Below, piece by piece: positions 1 to 9,374 of a DNA stretch of 64,000 nt (position 1 is the first letter of the stretch; each line of letters starts with the position of its first letter). The stretch spans positions 372,001-436,000 of the forward strand of contig NZ_FVZE01000001.1 in NCBI RefSeq assembly GCF_900168325.1. Direction: 5' to 3'. The position numbers and the translations under genes were made by a program. The notes under the pieces were generated by a model. That model was given only the letters and a program-made list of their open reading frames with translations, was not told the origin of the DNA and searched no databases. The DNA is from Novosphingobium mathurense (lineage in GTDB: Bacteria > Pseudomonadota > Alphaproteobacteria > Sphingomonadales > Sphingomonadaceae).

Positions 1-378
1 GTCGAGGACGCGATCTTCGCTCTCGAATGGGCCAAGTCGCTGGGTGGCCTCGAAGGTCTCAAGGCCCGTTCCGACGCCAACGCCGCTGCGCTCGACAAGA
101 TCGTCGCGGAGCGTGACTGGCTCGGTCATCTCGCTGCCGATCCGGCCAGCCGTTCGAAGACCTCGGTCTGCCTGACGGTCGAAGGCGCCGACACCGACTT
201 CATCAAGAAGTTCGCTGCGGTCCTCGAAAAGGAAGGCGCTGCCTTCGACGTCGCCGGTTACCGCGACGCGCCGGCAGGCCTGCGCATCTGGTGCGGGGCC
301 ACGGTCGACACCCAGGACATCGAGGATCTCGGTCCCTGGCTCGACTACGCCTACGCCACCGTCAAGGCCGCTGCCTGA
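1..378 (+). CDS. serC: Phosphoserine aminotransferase, 3' end (partial)
   Basis: The reading frame is open from the first base and stops at TGA 376-378, giving the last 125 residues. The C-terminus (ending with LDYAYATVKAAA) and the position 113 bp before serA fit SerC, which transaminates 3-phosphohydroxypyruvate with glutamate to give 3-phosphoserine. The N-terminus and the PLP lysine lie outside the window, so family membership rests on the tail and the context. The two serine genes are separated by a palindromic element but may still be co-transcribed. Confidence 0.85.
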   Translation, partial: VEDAIFALEWAKSLGGLEGLKARSDANAAALDKIVAERDWLGHLAADPASRSKTSVCLTVEGADTDFIKKFAAVLEKEGAAFDVAGYRDAPAGLRIWCGATVDTQDIEDLGPWLDYAYATVKAAA

Positions 379-386
379 GATTTAAC

Positions 387-475
387 CGTCATCCCAGCGA
401 AAGCTGGGATCGCGGGCCGCATAGCACGACGTATCGCTGAACCGGCCCGCGATCCTGCCTTTCGTCAGGATGACG
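387..475. repeat. REP-like imperfect palindrome between serC and serA
   Basis: The arms 387-419 and 443-475 are inverted repeats of 33 bp with only a few mismatches, separated by 23 bp. Each arm begins CGTCATCC and ends CGCGGGCCG when read inward. Transcribed, it would fold into a long hairpin ending 16 bp before the serA start. It looks like the dispersed palindromic repeats common between genes in sphingomonads. It may also attenuate or stabilise the serC-serA transcript. Confidence 0.75.
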
Positions 476-491
476 AATTGAGAGATTCGTC

Positions 492-2078
492 ATGACCACC
501 AAGCCCAAAGTCCTCATTTCCGACAAGATGGACCCCAATGCCGCGCGCATCTTCGAGATCCGCGGTTGCGAAGTCGACGTGATCACCGGCGAGACGCCGG
601 AACAGCTCATCGCCCGCATCGGTGACTACGATGGCCTTGCCATCCGTTCGTCGACCAAGGTGACCAAGGAAATCCTTGCCGCCGCCAAGAACCTCAAGGT
701 CATCGGCCGCGCCGGCATCGGCGTCGACAACGTCGACATCCCGGCCGCTTCGGCCCAGGGCGTCGTCGTGATGAACACGCCGTTCGGCAACTCGATCACC
801 ACTGCCGAACACGCCATCGCCCTGATGTTCGCGCTGGCCCGCCAGCTTCCCGAAGCCAACGCCCAGACGCAAGCGGGCCTGTGGCCGAAGAACGGCTTCA
901 TGGGCGTTGAAGTTACCGGCAAGACCCTCGGCCTCATCGGCGCGGGCAACATCGGTTCGATCGTCGCCAGCCGTGCGCTGGGCCTGAAGATGAAGGTCGC
1001 CGCCTTCGACCCGTTCCTCACGCCTGAGCGCGCCGTGGAAATGGGCGTCGAGAAGGTCGACCTCGACACGCTGCTCGACCGTGCCGACTTCATCACGCTG
1101 CACACGCCGCTGACCGACCAGACCCGCAACATCCTGAGCCGCGAAAACCTCGCCAAGACCAAGAAGGGCGTGCGCATCATCAACTGCGCGCGTGGCGGCC
1201 TGGTCGACGAAGAAGCGCTCAAGGACCTGCTGGATTCCGGCCACATCGCCGGTGCCGCCCTCGACGTGTTCGTCACCGAACCGGCCAAGGAATCGCCGCT
1301 GTTCGGCACCCCGAACTTCATCTGCACCCCGCACCTGGGCGCCTCGACCAACGAAGCGCAGGTCAACGTGGCTCTGCAGGTGGCCGAGCAGATGGCCGAC
1401 TACCTCGTCAACGGCGGCGTTACCAACGCGCTGAACATGCCGTCGCTCTCGGCCGAGGAAGCGCCGAAGCTCAAGCCCTACATGGCGCTTGCCGAACAGC
1501 TGGGCAGCCTTGTCGGCCAGCTCACGCACGACTCGGTTCCGCGGATCTCGATCCACACCGAGGGTGCTGCTGCCGAACTCAACATGAAGCCGATCGTGGC
1601 CGCCGTGCTCGCCGGTTTCCTGCGCGTCCAGTCGGACTCGGTGAACATGGTCAACGCCCCCTACCTCGCCAAGGAGCGCGGTCTGGAAGTGCGTGAGGTC
1701 AAGACCGAGCGCGAAGGTGACTACCACACCCTGATCCGCGTTTCGGTGAAGACCGAAGCGGGCGAGCGTTCGGTGGCCGGCACGCTGTTCAACAACGTCG
1801 AGCCGCGTCTGGTCGAACTGTTCGGCATCAAGGTCGAGGCCGAATTGGCCGGGCACATGATGTACATCGTCAATCAGGACGCACCGGGCTTCATCGGCCG
1901 CATCGGTTCGCTGCTGGGCGAGAACGAGATCAACATCGGCACCTTCAACCTCGGTCGCCGTGAAGCCGGTGGCGAAGCCGTGCTGTTGCTCTCGGTCGAC
2001 AGCGCAGTGCCGGAAGGCGTGCTCAAGCAGGCCTGCGAAGTGCCGGGCGTGCGCATGGTCAAGGCGCTTTCGTTCTGA
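492..2078 (+). CDS. serA: D-3-phosphoglycerate dehydrogenase
   Basis: The 528-aa protein catalyses the first step of serine synthesis: NAD-dependent oxidation of 3-phosphoglycerate to 3-phosphohydroxypyruvate. The substrate domain (about residues 1-100 and 285-310) is interrupted by a Rossmann domain with the dinucleotide motif GLIGAGNIGS. The conserved RGGLVDEEAL segment follows. An intervening domain leads to a C-terminal ACT domain (about 455-528), where serine feedback normally acts. The length matches the long ACT-containing class. It lies directly after serC and ends before a strong terminator. Confidence 0.97.
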   Translation: MTTKPKVLISDKMDPNAARIFEIRGCEVDVITGETPEQLIARIGDYDGLAIRSSTKVTKEILAAAKNLKVIGRAGIGVDNVDIPAASAQGVVVMNTPFGNSITTAEHAIALMFALARQLPEANAQTQAGLWPKNGFMGVEVTGKTLGLIGAGNIGSIVASRALGLKMKVAAFDPFLTPERAVEMGVEKVDLDTLLDRADFITLHTPLTDQTRNILSRENLAKTKKGVRIINCARGGLVDEEALKDLLDSGHIAGAALDVFVTEPAKESPLFGTPNFICTPHLGASTNEAQVNVALQVAEQMADYLVNGGVTNALNMPSLSAEEAPKLKPYMALAEQLGSLVGQLTHDSVPRISIHTEGAAAELNMKPIVAAVLAGFLRVQSDSVNMVNAPYLAKERGLEVREVKTEREGDYHTLIRVSVKTEAGERSVAGTLFNNVEPRLVELFGIKVEAELAGHMMYIVNQDAPGFIGRIGSLLGENEINIGTFNLGRREAGGEAVLLLSVDSAVPEGVLKQACEVPGVRMVKALSF

Positions 2079-2102
2079 TCTGGGCCTGACAGCTCCCAAC
2101 GG

Positions 2103-2138
2103 AAGGGGCCGGTGCGATGCACTGGCCCTTTCTTTTTT
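2103..2138 (+). terminator. Rho-independent terminator after serA
   Basis: Arms AAGGGGCCGGTG and CACTGGCCCTTT pair with two mismatches around a short loop. They are followed by TCTTTTTT. It sits 25 bp past the serA stop and should end the serC-serA transcript. Confidence 0.85.
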
Positions 2139-2241
2139 GCGGCGGCGAAGCAGGCGAAAAGCCCCGGCGAGTGCAGCTTTGCGCCTTGCGGGCCAAACGC
2201 ATTCGACAATCCGCTCCCTTGCCGTTAAGGGCCCACCCATC

Positions 2242-3369
2242 ATGCAGGATACCGATCGCGATCTTCTGCCCGAGGGGCTTGGTGACAGGTTGCCGCAGCA
2301 GGCGGCCGTTTCGCAGCGCGTGCGTCGCACGGCGCTGGATGCCATGGCGAGCCATGGCTACGAGCGGGTCGAAACGCCGACCATCGAATTCGAGAAGTCG
2401 ATGGCGAGCCGCATGGCCGGCGTCCAGGTGCGTCGGATGTTCCGTTTCGTCGATCCGGTGTCGCTGCGCACGCTGGCGCTGCGTTCCGACATCACCATGC
2501 AGGTTGGCCGCATTGCCGCGACCGGCCTTGCCGCGGCGGCGCGCCCCTTGCGCCTGTGCTATGCGGGGCAGGTCGTCACCATCAAGGGCGACGGGCTCGA
2601 CCCGGCGCGCGAACGGCTCCAGCTCGGTGCAGAACTGATCGGCAGCGATTCCGTGGCCGCGGCCGCCGAGATCGTCGAAATCGCCATCGAGGCGCTGCGT
2701 GCCGCAGGTGCCAGCGGGATCTCGGTCGACTTCACGCTGCCTGACGTCGTCGATGCCCTTTCGGCCGAAGCGTTGCCTCTTGCCGCCAGCCAGATCGAGG
2801 CCGTGCGCCAGATGCTCGACGCCAAGGACGCGGGCGGTCTGGTCGATGCCGGGGGCGAAGCTTATCTGCCGCTGCTCTATGCGGTGGGTCCGTTCGAAAC
2901 CGCGATCGAGCGGCTTGCTGCATTCGATAACGCGGGCGTGCTCGCCGGTCGTATCGCGGGGCTGCGCGAAATCGCCGCTCGGGTTGACGGGAAAGCGCGC
3001 CTGACGCTCGATCCTTCCGAACGTCATGGTTTCGAATACCAGTCCTGGTTCGGCTTCACGATCTACGCCGAAGGCGTGTCGGGCAGTCTGGGCCGGGGCG
3101 GTACCTACCGCATCCTGGGCCAGCTCGACGGACAGGAGGGTGAACCGGCTGCCGGCTTCTCGCTCTATCCCGATCCCCTGATCGAAGTTCTGGCGAGCGA
3201 GCCGCAGGAAACGAAGAAGCTTTTCCTCCCGCTCGGCCACGATGTCCGCGTTGCCGAGCAGCAGCGCGCGATCGGCTGGACGACGGTGGCAGCTCTTGAC
3301 GAAAACGACGATCCGGTGGCGCTGGGCTGTTCGCACCGCCTGGAAAACGGCGAGGCTGTTGCTCTCTGA
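2242..3369 (+). CDS. hisZ: ATP phosphoribosyltransferase regulatory subunit
   Basis: The 375-aa protein is a histidyl-tRNA synthetase paralogue that lacks the anticodon-binding domain. It forms a complex with the short HisG to make the first enzyme of histidine synthesis. The N-terminus (MQDTDRDLLPEGLGDRLPQ) and the class II synthetase core segments (FRFVDP, ALRSDIT, and the late GLGRGGTY-like SLGRGGTYR) are visible. The ATG at 2242 is chosen over far-upstream in-frame starts because those overlap serA and the terminator. No hisG is in the window, so the pathway assignment rests on family resemblance. The hisZ-purA order is common in sphingomonads. Confidence 0.88.
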   Translation: MQDTDRDLLPEGLGDRLPQQAAVSQRVRRTALDAMASHGYERVETPTIEFEKSMASRMAGVQVRRMFRFVDPVSLRTLALRSDITMQVGRIAATGLAAAARPLRLCYAGQVVTIKGDGLDPARERLQLGAELIGSDSVAAAAEIVEIAIEALRAAGASGISVDFTLPDVVDALSAEALPLAASQIEAVRQMLDAKDAGGLVDAGGEAYLPLLYAVGPFETAIERLAAFDNAGVLAGRIAGLREIAARVDGKARLTLDPSERHGFEYQSWFGFTIYAEGVSGSLGRGGTYRILGQLDGQEGEPAAGFSLYPDPLIEVLASEPQETKKLFLPLGHDVRVAEQQRAIGWTTVAALDENDDPVALGCSHRLENGEAVAL

Positions 3370-3736
3370 CCTCACGGCAAGGGGGCGGCGCGAATCGGTC
3401 CGCCGCTATCGGCAGGCCGGGATTTGTGGGGTCGTGGTTTCGTGGCTTGCGACAGGTGCGCCTTCTCGGCTGAGAGGGGCGCCGTTTTCGGACCTGTCCG
3501 GTAATCCCTTTGCGAGCGCGGGCATCGATCCAAGACCGGCGTTTCACACGACTTTTCTGGCAGTGCCCTGGCGCAAGATTCTTCGCGAAGTCCTGTATGG
3601 CCTGCAAGATCGCAAGGCTCAGGCCGCGACACGCGGCAATCGCCTTGGCACAAATTGTCACCTGCACCTTGCCCTTGGAGGCCACAGGGCCTAGGGCGCG
3701 CGGCGGACTTCAAACAGTAATGAAAGCGTGCAGGCG
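3370..3736. other. Intergenic region hisZ-purA, no gene seen
   Basis: These 367 bp contain no convincing coding sequence. A GC-rich inverted repeat (GGCGG / CCGCC, about 3382-3406) lies just after hisZ and could be a weak terminator. The rest presumably holds the purA promoter and leader. Confidence 0.5.
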
Positions 3737-5026
3737 TTGGCCAACGTAACCGTGATTGGCGCCCAGTGGGGCGATGAGGGCAAGGGCAAGATCGTCGATT
3801 GGCTGGCGAGCCGGGCGGATGCCGTGGTTCGTTTCCAGGGCGGCCACAATGCGGGCCATACGCTCGTTGTGGGCGAGCAGGTATACAAGCTCTCGCTGCT
3901 GCCTTCGGGCATCGTGACCGGTACGTTGTCGATCATCGGCAACGGCGTGGTTCTCGATCCCTGGCACCTCAAGTCGGAAGTCGAGAAGCTTCGCGGCCAG
4001 GGCGTCGAGATCAATCCGGAGAACTTCGCGATCGCGGACAACTGCCCGCTGATCCTGCCGCTCCACCGTGACCTCGACGGCCTGCGTGAGAACGCGGCGG
4101 GCGCCGGCAAGATCGGCACCACCGGTCGCGGCATCGGTCCGGCCTATGAAGACAAGGTCGGCCGCCGCGCGATCCGCGTGTGCGACCTTGCGCACCTCGA
4201 TTCGCTCGAGCCGCAGCTTGACCGTCTTTGTGCCCACCACGACGCCCTGCGCGCCGGTTTCGGACAGGACCCGGTCGACCGCGAAGCGCTGCTGAACGAA
4301 TTGCGCGAGATCGCGCCTTTCGTGCTGCAGTTCGCCCAGCCGGTCTGGAAGCGTCTCAACAAGGTTCGCAAGGCGGGCGCCCGTATCCTCTTCGAAGGTG
4401 CGCAGGGCGTGCTGCTCGACGTCGACCACGGCACCTATCCCTTCGTCACCAGCTCGAACACGGTTTCGGGCACCGCGGCTAGCGGTTCGGGCCTGGGTCC
4501 TTCGGCGACCGGCTTCGTGCTCGGCATCGTCAAGGCCTACACCACCCGTGTCGGCTCGGGTCCGTTCCCGACCGAGCTGGACGACGAGACCGGCCAGCGC
4601 CTTGGCGAACGCGGTCATGAATTCGGCACCGTCACCGGGCGCAAGCGCCGCTGCGGCTGGTTCGACGCCGTTCTCACCCGCCAGTCCTGCGCGATTTCGG
4701 GCGTCACCGGCATCGCCCTGACCAAGCTCGACGTACTCGACGGCTTCGAGAAGGTGAAGATCTGCACCGGTTATCGCCTGAACGGCAAGGTCCTCGACTA
4801 CTTCCCGAGCCATGCCGCCGACCAGGCCAATGTCGAGCCGATCTACGAGGAAATGGACGGTTGGCAGGGCACCACTGCCGGCGCCCGTTCCTGGGCCGAT
4901 CTGCCCGCGCAGGCGATCAAGTATATCCAGCGCGTGCAGGAACTGATCGAAACCCCGGTCGCGCTGGTTTCGACCAGCCCCGAGCGCGAGGACACGATCC
5001 TCGTGCGCGATCCCTTCGAGGATTGA
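3737..5026 (+). CDS. purA: Adenylosuccinate synthetase
   Basis: It catalyses GTP-dependent condensation of IMP and aspartate to adenylosuccinate, the committed step to AMP. The N-terminal P-loop GDEGKGK and the [13 protein letters not shown] segment are diagnostic. From a TTG at 3737 the protein is 429 aa and starts [15 protein letters not shown], the usual alphaproteobacterial N-terminus. A GTG at 3728 would add three residues, and neither start has a strong Shine-Dalgarno. The ATG at 3720 is in another frame. The C-terminus ends 5 bp before the next gene. Confidence 0.95.
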   Translation: MANVTVIGAQWGDEGKGKIVDWLASRADAVVRFQGGHNAGHTLVVGEQVYKLSLLPSGIVTGTLSIIGNGVVLDPWHLKSEVEKLRGQGVEINPENFAIADNCPLILPLHRDLDGLRENAAGAGKIGTTGRGIGPAYEDKVGRRAIRVCDLAHLDSLEPQLDRLCAHHDALRAGFGQDPVDREALLNELREIAPFVLQFAQPVWKRLNKVRKAGARILFEGAQGVLLDVDHGTYPFVTSSNTVSGTAASGSGLGPSATGFVLGIVKAYTTRVGSGPFPTELDDETGQRLGERGHEFGTVTGRKRRCGWFDAVLTRQSCAISGVTGIALTKLDVLDGFEKVKICTGYRLNGKVLDYFPSHAADQANVEPIYEEMDGWQGTTAGARSWADLPAQAIKYIQRVQELIETPVALVSTSPEREDTILVRDPFED

Positions 5027-5031
5027 TCGCG

Positions 5032-5529
5032 ATGCGGCGGAGCGTGCCAAGGTTCGCTCCGCTGCTCCTGCTGCTTGCCGCGGGCGCCTCGGCGCAGGAC
5101 GGGCAGGCACTCCCGGAAATCGACTTCGTTCGCGTCGACAAGTCCGACCGCACGATCCAGCTCTTTTCCGAAGGCAGGCTGGTGCGCGTGATAGAGCGTA
5201 TCCAGATGGGCGATCCGGTCGGCCCCAAGCGCTTCGAGGGCGACCGGCGGACGCCCGAAGGGCTCTACGAGATCGACTGGGCCAACCCCGAGAGCGCCTA
5301 CTACCTCTCGCTGCACATTTCCTATCCGAGTGAGGAAGACCGCGCCTTTGCCGCGGCTCGCGGTCGTTCGGCGGGTGGCATGATCATGATCCACGGCCAG
5401 CCGAACGGGCTGGCGCAGGGACGGATGCCGGGCGACTGGACCGATGGCTGCATCGCGGTTTCCAACGATGAGATCGAATACCTCTGGCAGACCGTGCCCG
5501 ATGGGACGCGGATCGAGATCCAGGCCTGA
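5032..5529 (+). CDS. Secreted L,D-transpeptidase (YkuD/ErfK family)
   Basis: The 165-aa protein has a clear signal peptide (about residues 1-22, LLLLLAAGASAQ). A YkuD catalytic domain follows, with the conserved histidine in IMIHGQPNG and the catalytic cysteine in DWTDGCIAV. These enzymes make 3-3 peptidoglycan cross-links or attach proteins to peptidoglycan in the periplasm. It starts 5 bp after purA, so it is probably co-transcribed. The usual Ser-x-Gly-Cys is Thr-Asp-Gly-Cys here, a known variation. The substrate cannot be inferred. Confidence 0.88.
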   Translation: MRRSVPRFAPLLLLLAAGASAQDGQALPEIDFVRVDKSDRTIQLFSEGRLVRVIERIQMGDPVGPKRFEGDRRTPEGLYEIDWANPESAYYLSLHISYPSEEDRAFAAARGRSAGGMIMIHGQPNGLAQGRMPGDWTDGCIAVSNDEIEYLWQTVPDGTRIEIQA

Positions 5530-5649
5530 TGCTGGCCCTTGATTGCGGCATCAAGACCTTTGTAGAAATCCTGAGTCGTGACGGAACGCGCCGCAAGATC
5601 GGGGTGAGGCCGCCCCCGGAGTAATGTCCCCCATGCGGATTTCCAATCG

Positions 5650-6651
5650 ATGACTACGAGCCTGACGCAACCTGCACCTGCCGATGACGAACAAGGCCGT
5701 CTTGCGGCCCTGCGGCAGCTGGAAATCCTCGATACCGAGCCGGAGGAGCCGTTCGAGAACGTGGTATCGCTGGTGCGCACCGTTCTGGGCGTGCCGATCG
5801 CGACGGTTACGCTGGTCGATGAGGACAGGCAGTGGTTCAAGGCGCGCCGAGGACTGGATGTTAGCGAAACCCCGCGCGACGTTTCGTTCTGCACCCATGC
5901 CATTCGGCAAAGCGAGCCGTTCCTCGTCAGCGATGCGCAGGTCCATCCGCTCTTCGCCGAGAACCCGCTCGTGCTGGGGGAACCCGGGATCCGCAGCTAT
6001 GCAGGCATTCCACTACAGACCGCGGAGGGTTTCAACGTCGGCACCCTGTGCGCCATCGATGTCCAGCCGCGTGAGTTCACCGAGGCGGAAGTGGCGCTCC
6101 TGTCCAATTTCGCCCGCATCGTCGTCAACGAATTCGAACTGCGCCGCATCGCCCAGCGCGATCAGTTGACCGGTGCGCTCACCCGGCGTGGTTTCCTTGA
6201 AATGGCACGCCATGAGATCGGACGTTTCAGGCGCTATGGCAGGCCAAGCTGCCTGCTGCTGGTCGACATCGACTTCTTCAAGCAGGTGAACGACACTTAT
6301 GGCCACCCGGCCGGAGATGCCGCGCTCAAGGCGCTGGCGGAAACGGTGACGCTCGCCAAGCGTCCGGTCGATCTGCTGGGCCGCCTTGGTGGCGAGGAAT
6401 TTGCGGTGCTGCTGCCCGAAACCGAGGCTCCCGATGCCTTCTGGGCGGCGGAACGGTTTCGCCAGGCTATCGAGGATCGGGTGATCGAGCTTGCCGACGG
6501 CCGCACCGTTGCCGTTACTGCAAGCTTCGGTATCGCGCCGCTTACCGATACGGTGACTTCCGTGGAAGACTGGCTGTCACGCGCGGACGAGCCGCTTTAC
6601 GCGGCCAAGCATGCCGGCAGGAACCGCTGCGTCGTGGGCGGCAGTTCCTGA
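5650..6651 (+). CDS. GAF-GGDEF diguanylate cyclase
   Basis: The 333-aa protein has an N-terminal GAF domain (about residues 20-165) and a C-terminal GGDEF domain (about 170-330) with an intact active-site signature GGEEF. It should make cyclic di-GMP from two GTP. No membrane segment or signal peptide is visible, so it is likely cytoplasmic and responds to a small molecule or redox signal through GAF. No RxxD product-inhibition site is obvious just before GGEEF. It appears monocistronic. Confidence 0.92.
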   Translation: MTTSLTQPAPADDEQGRLAALRQLEILDTEPEEPFENVVSLVRTVLGVPIATVTLVDEDRQWFKARRGLDVSETPRDVSFCTHAIRQSEPFLVSDAQVHPLFAENPLVLGEPGIRSYAGIPLQTAEGFNVGTLCAIDVQPREFTEAEVALLSNFARIVVNEFELRRIAQRDQLTGALTRRGFLEMARHEIGRFRRYGRPSCLLLVDIDFFKQVNDTYGHPAGDAALKALAETVTLAKRPVDLLGRLGGEEFAVLLPETEAPDAFWAAERFRQAIEDRVIELADGRTVAVTASFGIAPLTDTVTSVEDWLSRADEPLYAAKHAGRNRCVVGGSS

Positions 6652-6703
6652 ACCCGTTTCGTCAACGCGGGACTTGCTTCGAGCAGCCTGGCGCAGGCTT
6701 CTC

Positions 6704-6892
6704 TCAGAAGTCGACAGCGATACCCTTGTGCACCCAGTCGCCATAGCGCGTGGGAGAGAGTTCGCCGTCGGGATCGAGCGAGTCTTCCTCTGCCTTGGCG
6801 TCTTTGGGCTGCGGCGCGGGATCGTTGGTCCAGTGTGCGGGCTTCCGGAAGCCTTCGGGACGTTTGGTGGCGCGTTCGGTCATTGTCCCCAT
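6704..6892 (-). CDS. SDHAF4-like (DUF1674) small protein
   Basis: The C-terminus, with DPDGELSPTRYGDWVHKG, is the conserved core of the DUF1674/Sdh8 family. Eukaryotic members help flavinylated succinate dehydrogenase subunit A assemble. The protein is 62 aa from ATG 6892, or 59 aa from the ATG at 6883; neither has a good ribosome site. It lies back-to-back with the rRNA methyltransferase gene. No sdh genes are nearby, so the role is inferred from the family only. Confidence 0.8.
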   Translation of the reverse strand: MGTMTERATKRPEGFRKPAHWTNDPAPQPKDAKAEEDSLDPDGELSPTRYGDWVHKGIAVDF

Positions 6893-6938
6893 GTGGTGCC
6901 ACTGGCGGGAAAACGCAATCCGCTATAGGGGCAGCGGC

Positions 6939-8171
6939 ATGGACATTCCCGGCCTTCCGGCGCGCCGTGCCGCGCTCAACCTCATCGATGCCGTTCTGCG
7001 GCGCGGCGAAACCCTGGATCAGGCCGCAGGTGCGGCCCTGTCGCGCGTGCGCGGCGATGCCGACCGGGCGCTGACCCGCGCGATTGCCGGCGAGGTGCTG
7101 CGCTGGAAGGCGGACCTCGACGCACTGATCGACAGCGCCACGCACCAGCGCCTGCCCGACGATGCCAAGCCGCGCGCGGTCCTCGAACTCATGCTCGCGC
7201 AGGTCCTGCGCCTCGAAACGCCGCCGCATGCGGTGATCGCGACGGGTCTGCCCTTGCTGACCGGCGGGCCGAGGCGGCTGGCGCATGGCGTATTCTCAAC
7301 GCTGATGAAGCGGGAGGTCTCGCTGCCGGAGGTGCCGACGCTGCCCGATGCGGTTCGCGCACGCTGGGGCAAGCGGGCAGCGGACATCGCTCAGGGCCTT
7401 GCCGAGCCGCCGCCGCTCGACCTTGCCTTGCGCGAACCGGAAAAGACGCAGGAGTGGGCGGAAAGGCTGGGCGGTACTTCGCTGATGCCGGGGCACGTCC
7501 GCCTGCCGCGCGGCGCAGCGGTGGAGAGCCTCGAGGGCTTCCGCGAGGGCGCATGGTGGGTGCAGGATCTTGCAGCCAGCCTGCCCGCGCGGCTGCTGGG
7601 AGCGGGCGAGGGGCGGCGCGTGCTTGACCTTTGCGCCGCGCCCGGGGGCAAGACCCTGCAACTGGCCGCTGCCGGCTGGGAGGTCACAGCGCTCGACATC
7701 TCCAAGCGTCGCCTCGAACGGCTGAAGGACAACCTCGAGCGTACCCGTCTGCGCGCCGATGTGGTCCAGTCCGATGCCTTCAAGTGGGAGCCCGGCGCGC
7801 CATTCGATGCGATCCTGCTCGATGCGCCGTGCACCGCGACCGGTACCAGCCGTCGCCATCCCGACGTTCTCCACCGCATCGGTGCACGGCAGATTGCGGA
7901 GATGGCCGAGTTGCAGTCGGGCCTGCTGGCGCGCGCGGTCGATTGGCTCAATCCGGGCGGATCGCTGGTCTATGCCGTCTGTTCGCTCGAAGCCGGGGAG
8001 GGGGAAGCCCAGGCCGCGCAAGTGGCGCTGACTCCGCAACCCATAGCGCAGGACGAATTGCCCGCGGGTCTATCGCCCACCGAAGAGGGATGGCTGCGGA
8101 CCGATCCGGCGATGCTGGCCGAGGTGGGCGGGCTCGACGGCTTTTTCGTGGCACGCTGGCGCAAGACCTGA
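6939..8171 (+). CDS. RsmB-type rRNA cytosine-5 methyltransferase
   Basis: The 410-aa protein has a NusB-like N-terminal RNA-binding domain (about residues 5-135) and a C-terminal SAM-dependent domain. The domain has motif I LDLCAAPGGKT, the DAPCTATG catalytic loop, and a second active-site cysteine in YAVCSLEAGEGE. This is the layout of enzymes methylating C967-type positions of 16S rRNA. The ATG at 6939 is chosen because earlier in-frame starts would overlap the divergent SDHAF4-like gene. The exact target base cannot be read from sequence. Confidence 0.9.
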   Translation: MDIPGLPARRAALNLIDAVLRRGETLDQAAGAALSRVRGDADRALTRAIAGEVLRWKADLDALIDSATHQRLPDDAKPRAVLELMLAQVLRLETPPHAVIATGLPLLTGGPRRLAHGVFSTLMKREVSLPEVPTLPDAVRARWGKRAADIAQGLAEPPPLDLALREPEKTQEWAERLGGTSLMPGHVRLPRGAAVESLEGFREGAWWVQDLAASLPARLLGAGEGRRVLDLCAAPGGKTLQLAAAGWEVTALDISKRRLERLKDNLERTRLRADVVQSDAFKWEPGAPFDAILLDAPCTATGTSRRHPDVLHRIGARQIAEMAELQSGLLARAVDWLNPGGSLVYAVCSLEAGEGEAQAAQVALTPQPIAQDELPAGLSPTEEGWLRTDPAMLAEVGGLDGFFVARWRKT

Positions 8172-8682
8172 AAGCCGCTGCAGCGGGCAACCTTGCGTCG
8201 CTTTCGTGGCGCAAGGCCTGCGGTCAATATCACGACGAGCATGTGTCCGAGCTGTCCGATGTGAGCGAGTTCATCGCGGCGTGAATTCGCGATCCCCGTT
8301 GTTGCCTTGCTTGAGATTTCCCGGTCCGTGTCGTAATTTCGGCTCCTGACGGGGCTGGTTTCGTTGAGGGCGCGACCGATCGCCGATCTGCGGTGCTTCG
8401 CATCGATTTGCCGTTTCCGCTCCCAGCGAAGGCCCCCCGTACATGAACGATGCCAGCGAAAGCGTTCCCTTGCTGAGGCGATTTCGCGAAGGCTGCGGGA
8501 GGTAGGGGGAGCAGGTCTGTTGCGATCCTGCAGCGTTGCAGTGGTATTACCGGGGCGGCGCCTGCCCCTGATCCTTCAGCTCGACGACCAGCGGCCGGCA
8601 TGGCGTGGCGGAGCGATTGGAGGCGGCGCAAGCCCCTGCCGTCGACTCTGCGGCGACAGGGACTTGCACGACTTGGATCGGG
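8172..8682. other. 511-bp non-coding stretch between rsmB-type gene and msrA
   Basis: An open frame on the minus strand (8230-8631) has arginine/serine-rich, low-complexity composition and no ribosome site, so I do not call it. An imperfect inverted repeat at about 8637-8662 (CCTGCCGTCG / CGGCGACAGG, two mismatches) lies just beyond the msrA stop and may help end its transcript. Nothing else is recognisable. Confidence 0.45.
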
Positions 8683-9210
8683 TCAGGCCTTGACCTTGGC
8701 CTGAAAGCTCTTGCGCAGCTTCATAAGTTTCGGCGGGATTACGGCCAGGCAGTAGGGATTGCGCTGGCCTTCGCCTTCCCAGTATTCCTGGTGGTAGTCC
8801 TCGGCGGGATACCAGGTGGCCGGGCCTTCGATGGTGGTCACGACCTTGCCGCCATTCTCCTCGTTCGAGCGCGCGATGGCGGCTTCGGCCCCGGACCTTT
8901 GCGCATCGTCCAGCGGAAAGATCGCCGAGCGGTACTGCGTGCCGACATCGTTACCCTGCCGGTTCAGCTGCGTCGGGTCGTGCGTGCCCATGAACACGTC
9001 GAGAATTTCGGCATAGGAGATCGTCTCGGGGTCGTAGGTCACCTTGATCGCCTCGGCATGTCCGGTCGTGCCGGAGCAGACCTGCTTGTAGCTCGGATTC
9101 TCGACGGAGCCGCCGATATAGCCGCTTTCGACCTTGCTGACGCCGACGACGTCGCGGAACACCGCTTCCGTGCACCAGAAGCATCCGCCTGCCACGATTG
9201 CCGTTTCCAT
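8683..9210 (-). CDS. msrA: Peptide methionine sulfoxide reductase MsrA
   Basis: The 175-aa enzyme reduces methionine-S-sulfoxide in proteins. The signature GGCFWCTEAVF carries the nucleophilic cysteine close to the N-terminus. The SGTTGHAEA and PTQLNRQGNDVGTQYRS segments are conserved, and a late cysteine (RNPYC) may act in recycling. The start at 9210 (METAIVAGG) is chosen because the open frame upstream lacks family similarity. No signal peptide is present, so it is cytoplasmic. Confidence 0.95.
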   Translation of the reverse strand: METAIVAGGCFWCTEAVFRDVVGVSKVESGYIGGSVENPSYKQVCSGTTGHAEAIKVTYDPETISYAEILDVFMGTHDPTQLNRQGNDVGTQYRSAIFPLDDAQRSGAEAAIARSNEENGGKVVTTIEGPATWYPAEDYHQEYWEGEGQRNPYCLAVIPPKLMKLRKSFQAKVKA

Positions 9211-9374
9211 GGTTTGTCCTGTCCTTGTCGTTCGGGGGGCATTCAAGGTCAGGAACATAGGAAGCTGTCCTGCCCTTGTCATCGGGAGGCGCTATTCTCG
9301 CCTTCCGGTCCGGGTTGCCTTTGTCCCGTTCTTGTCTACTTTTCCGACACTTCGTCTTCGCTGGGAGAATCGTG

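Noticed and set aside
465..2345. Long minus-strand open frame (626 codons) opposite serA
   Set aside because: It is a shadow of a GC-rich gene. It is arginine/histidine-rich, has no recognisable motif, and serA on the other strand is certain.
3720..3730. ATG at 3720 as purA start
   Set aside because: It is in a different frame from the PurA coding sequence.
8230..8631. Minus-strand gene of 133 codons
   Set aside because: Low-complexity arginine/serine/alanine sequence, no ribosome site and no similarity to anything recognised.
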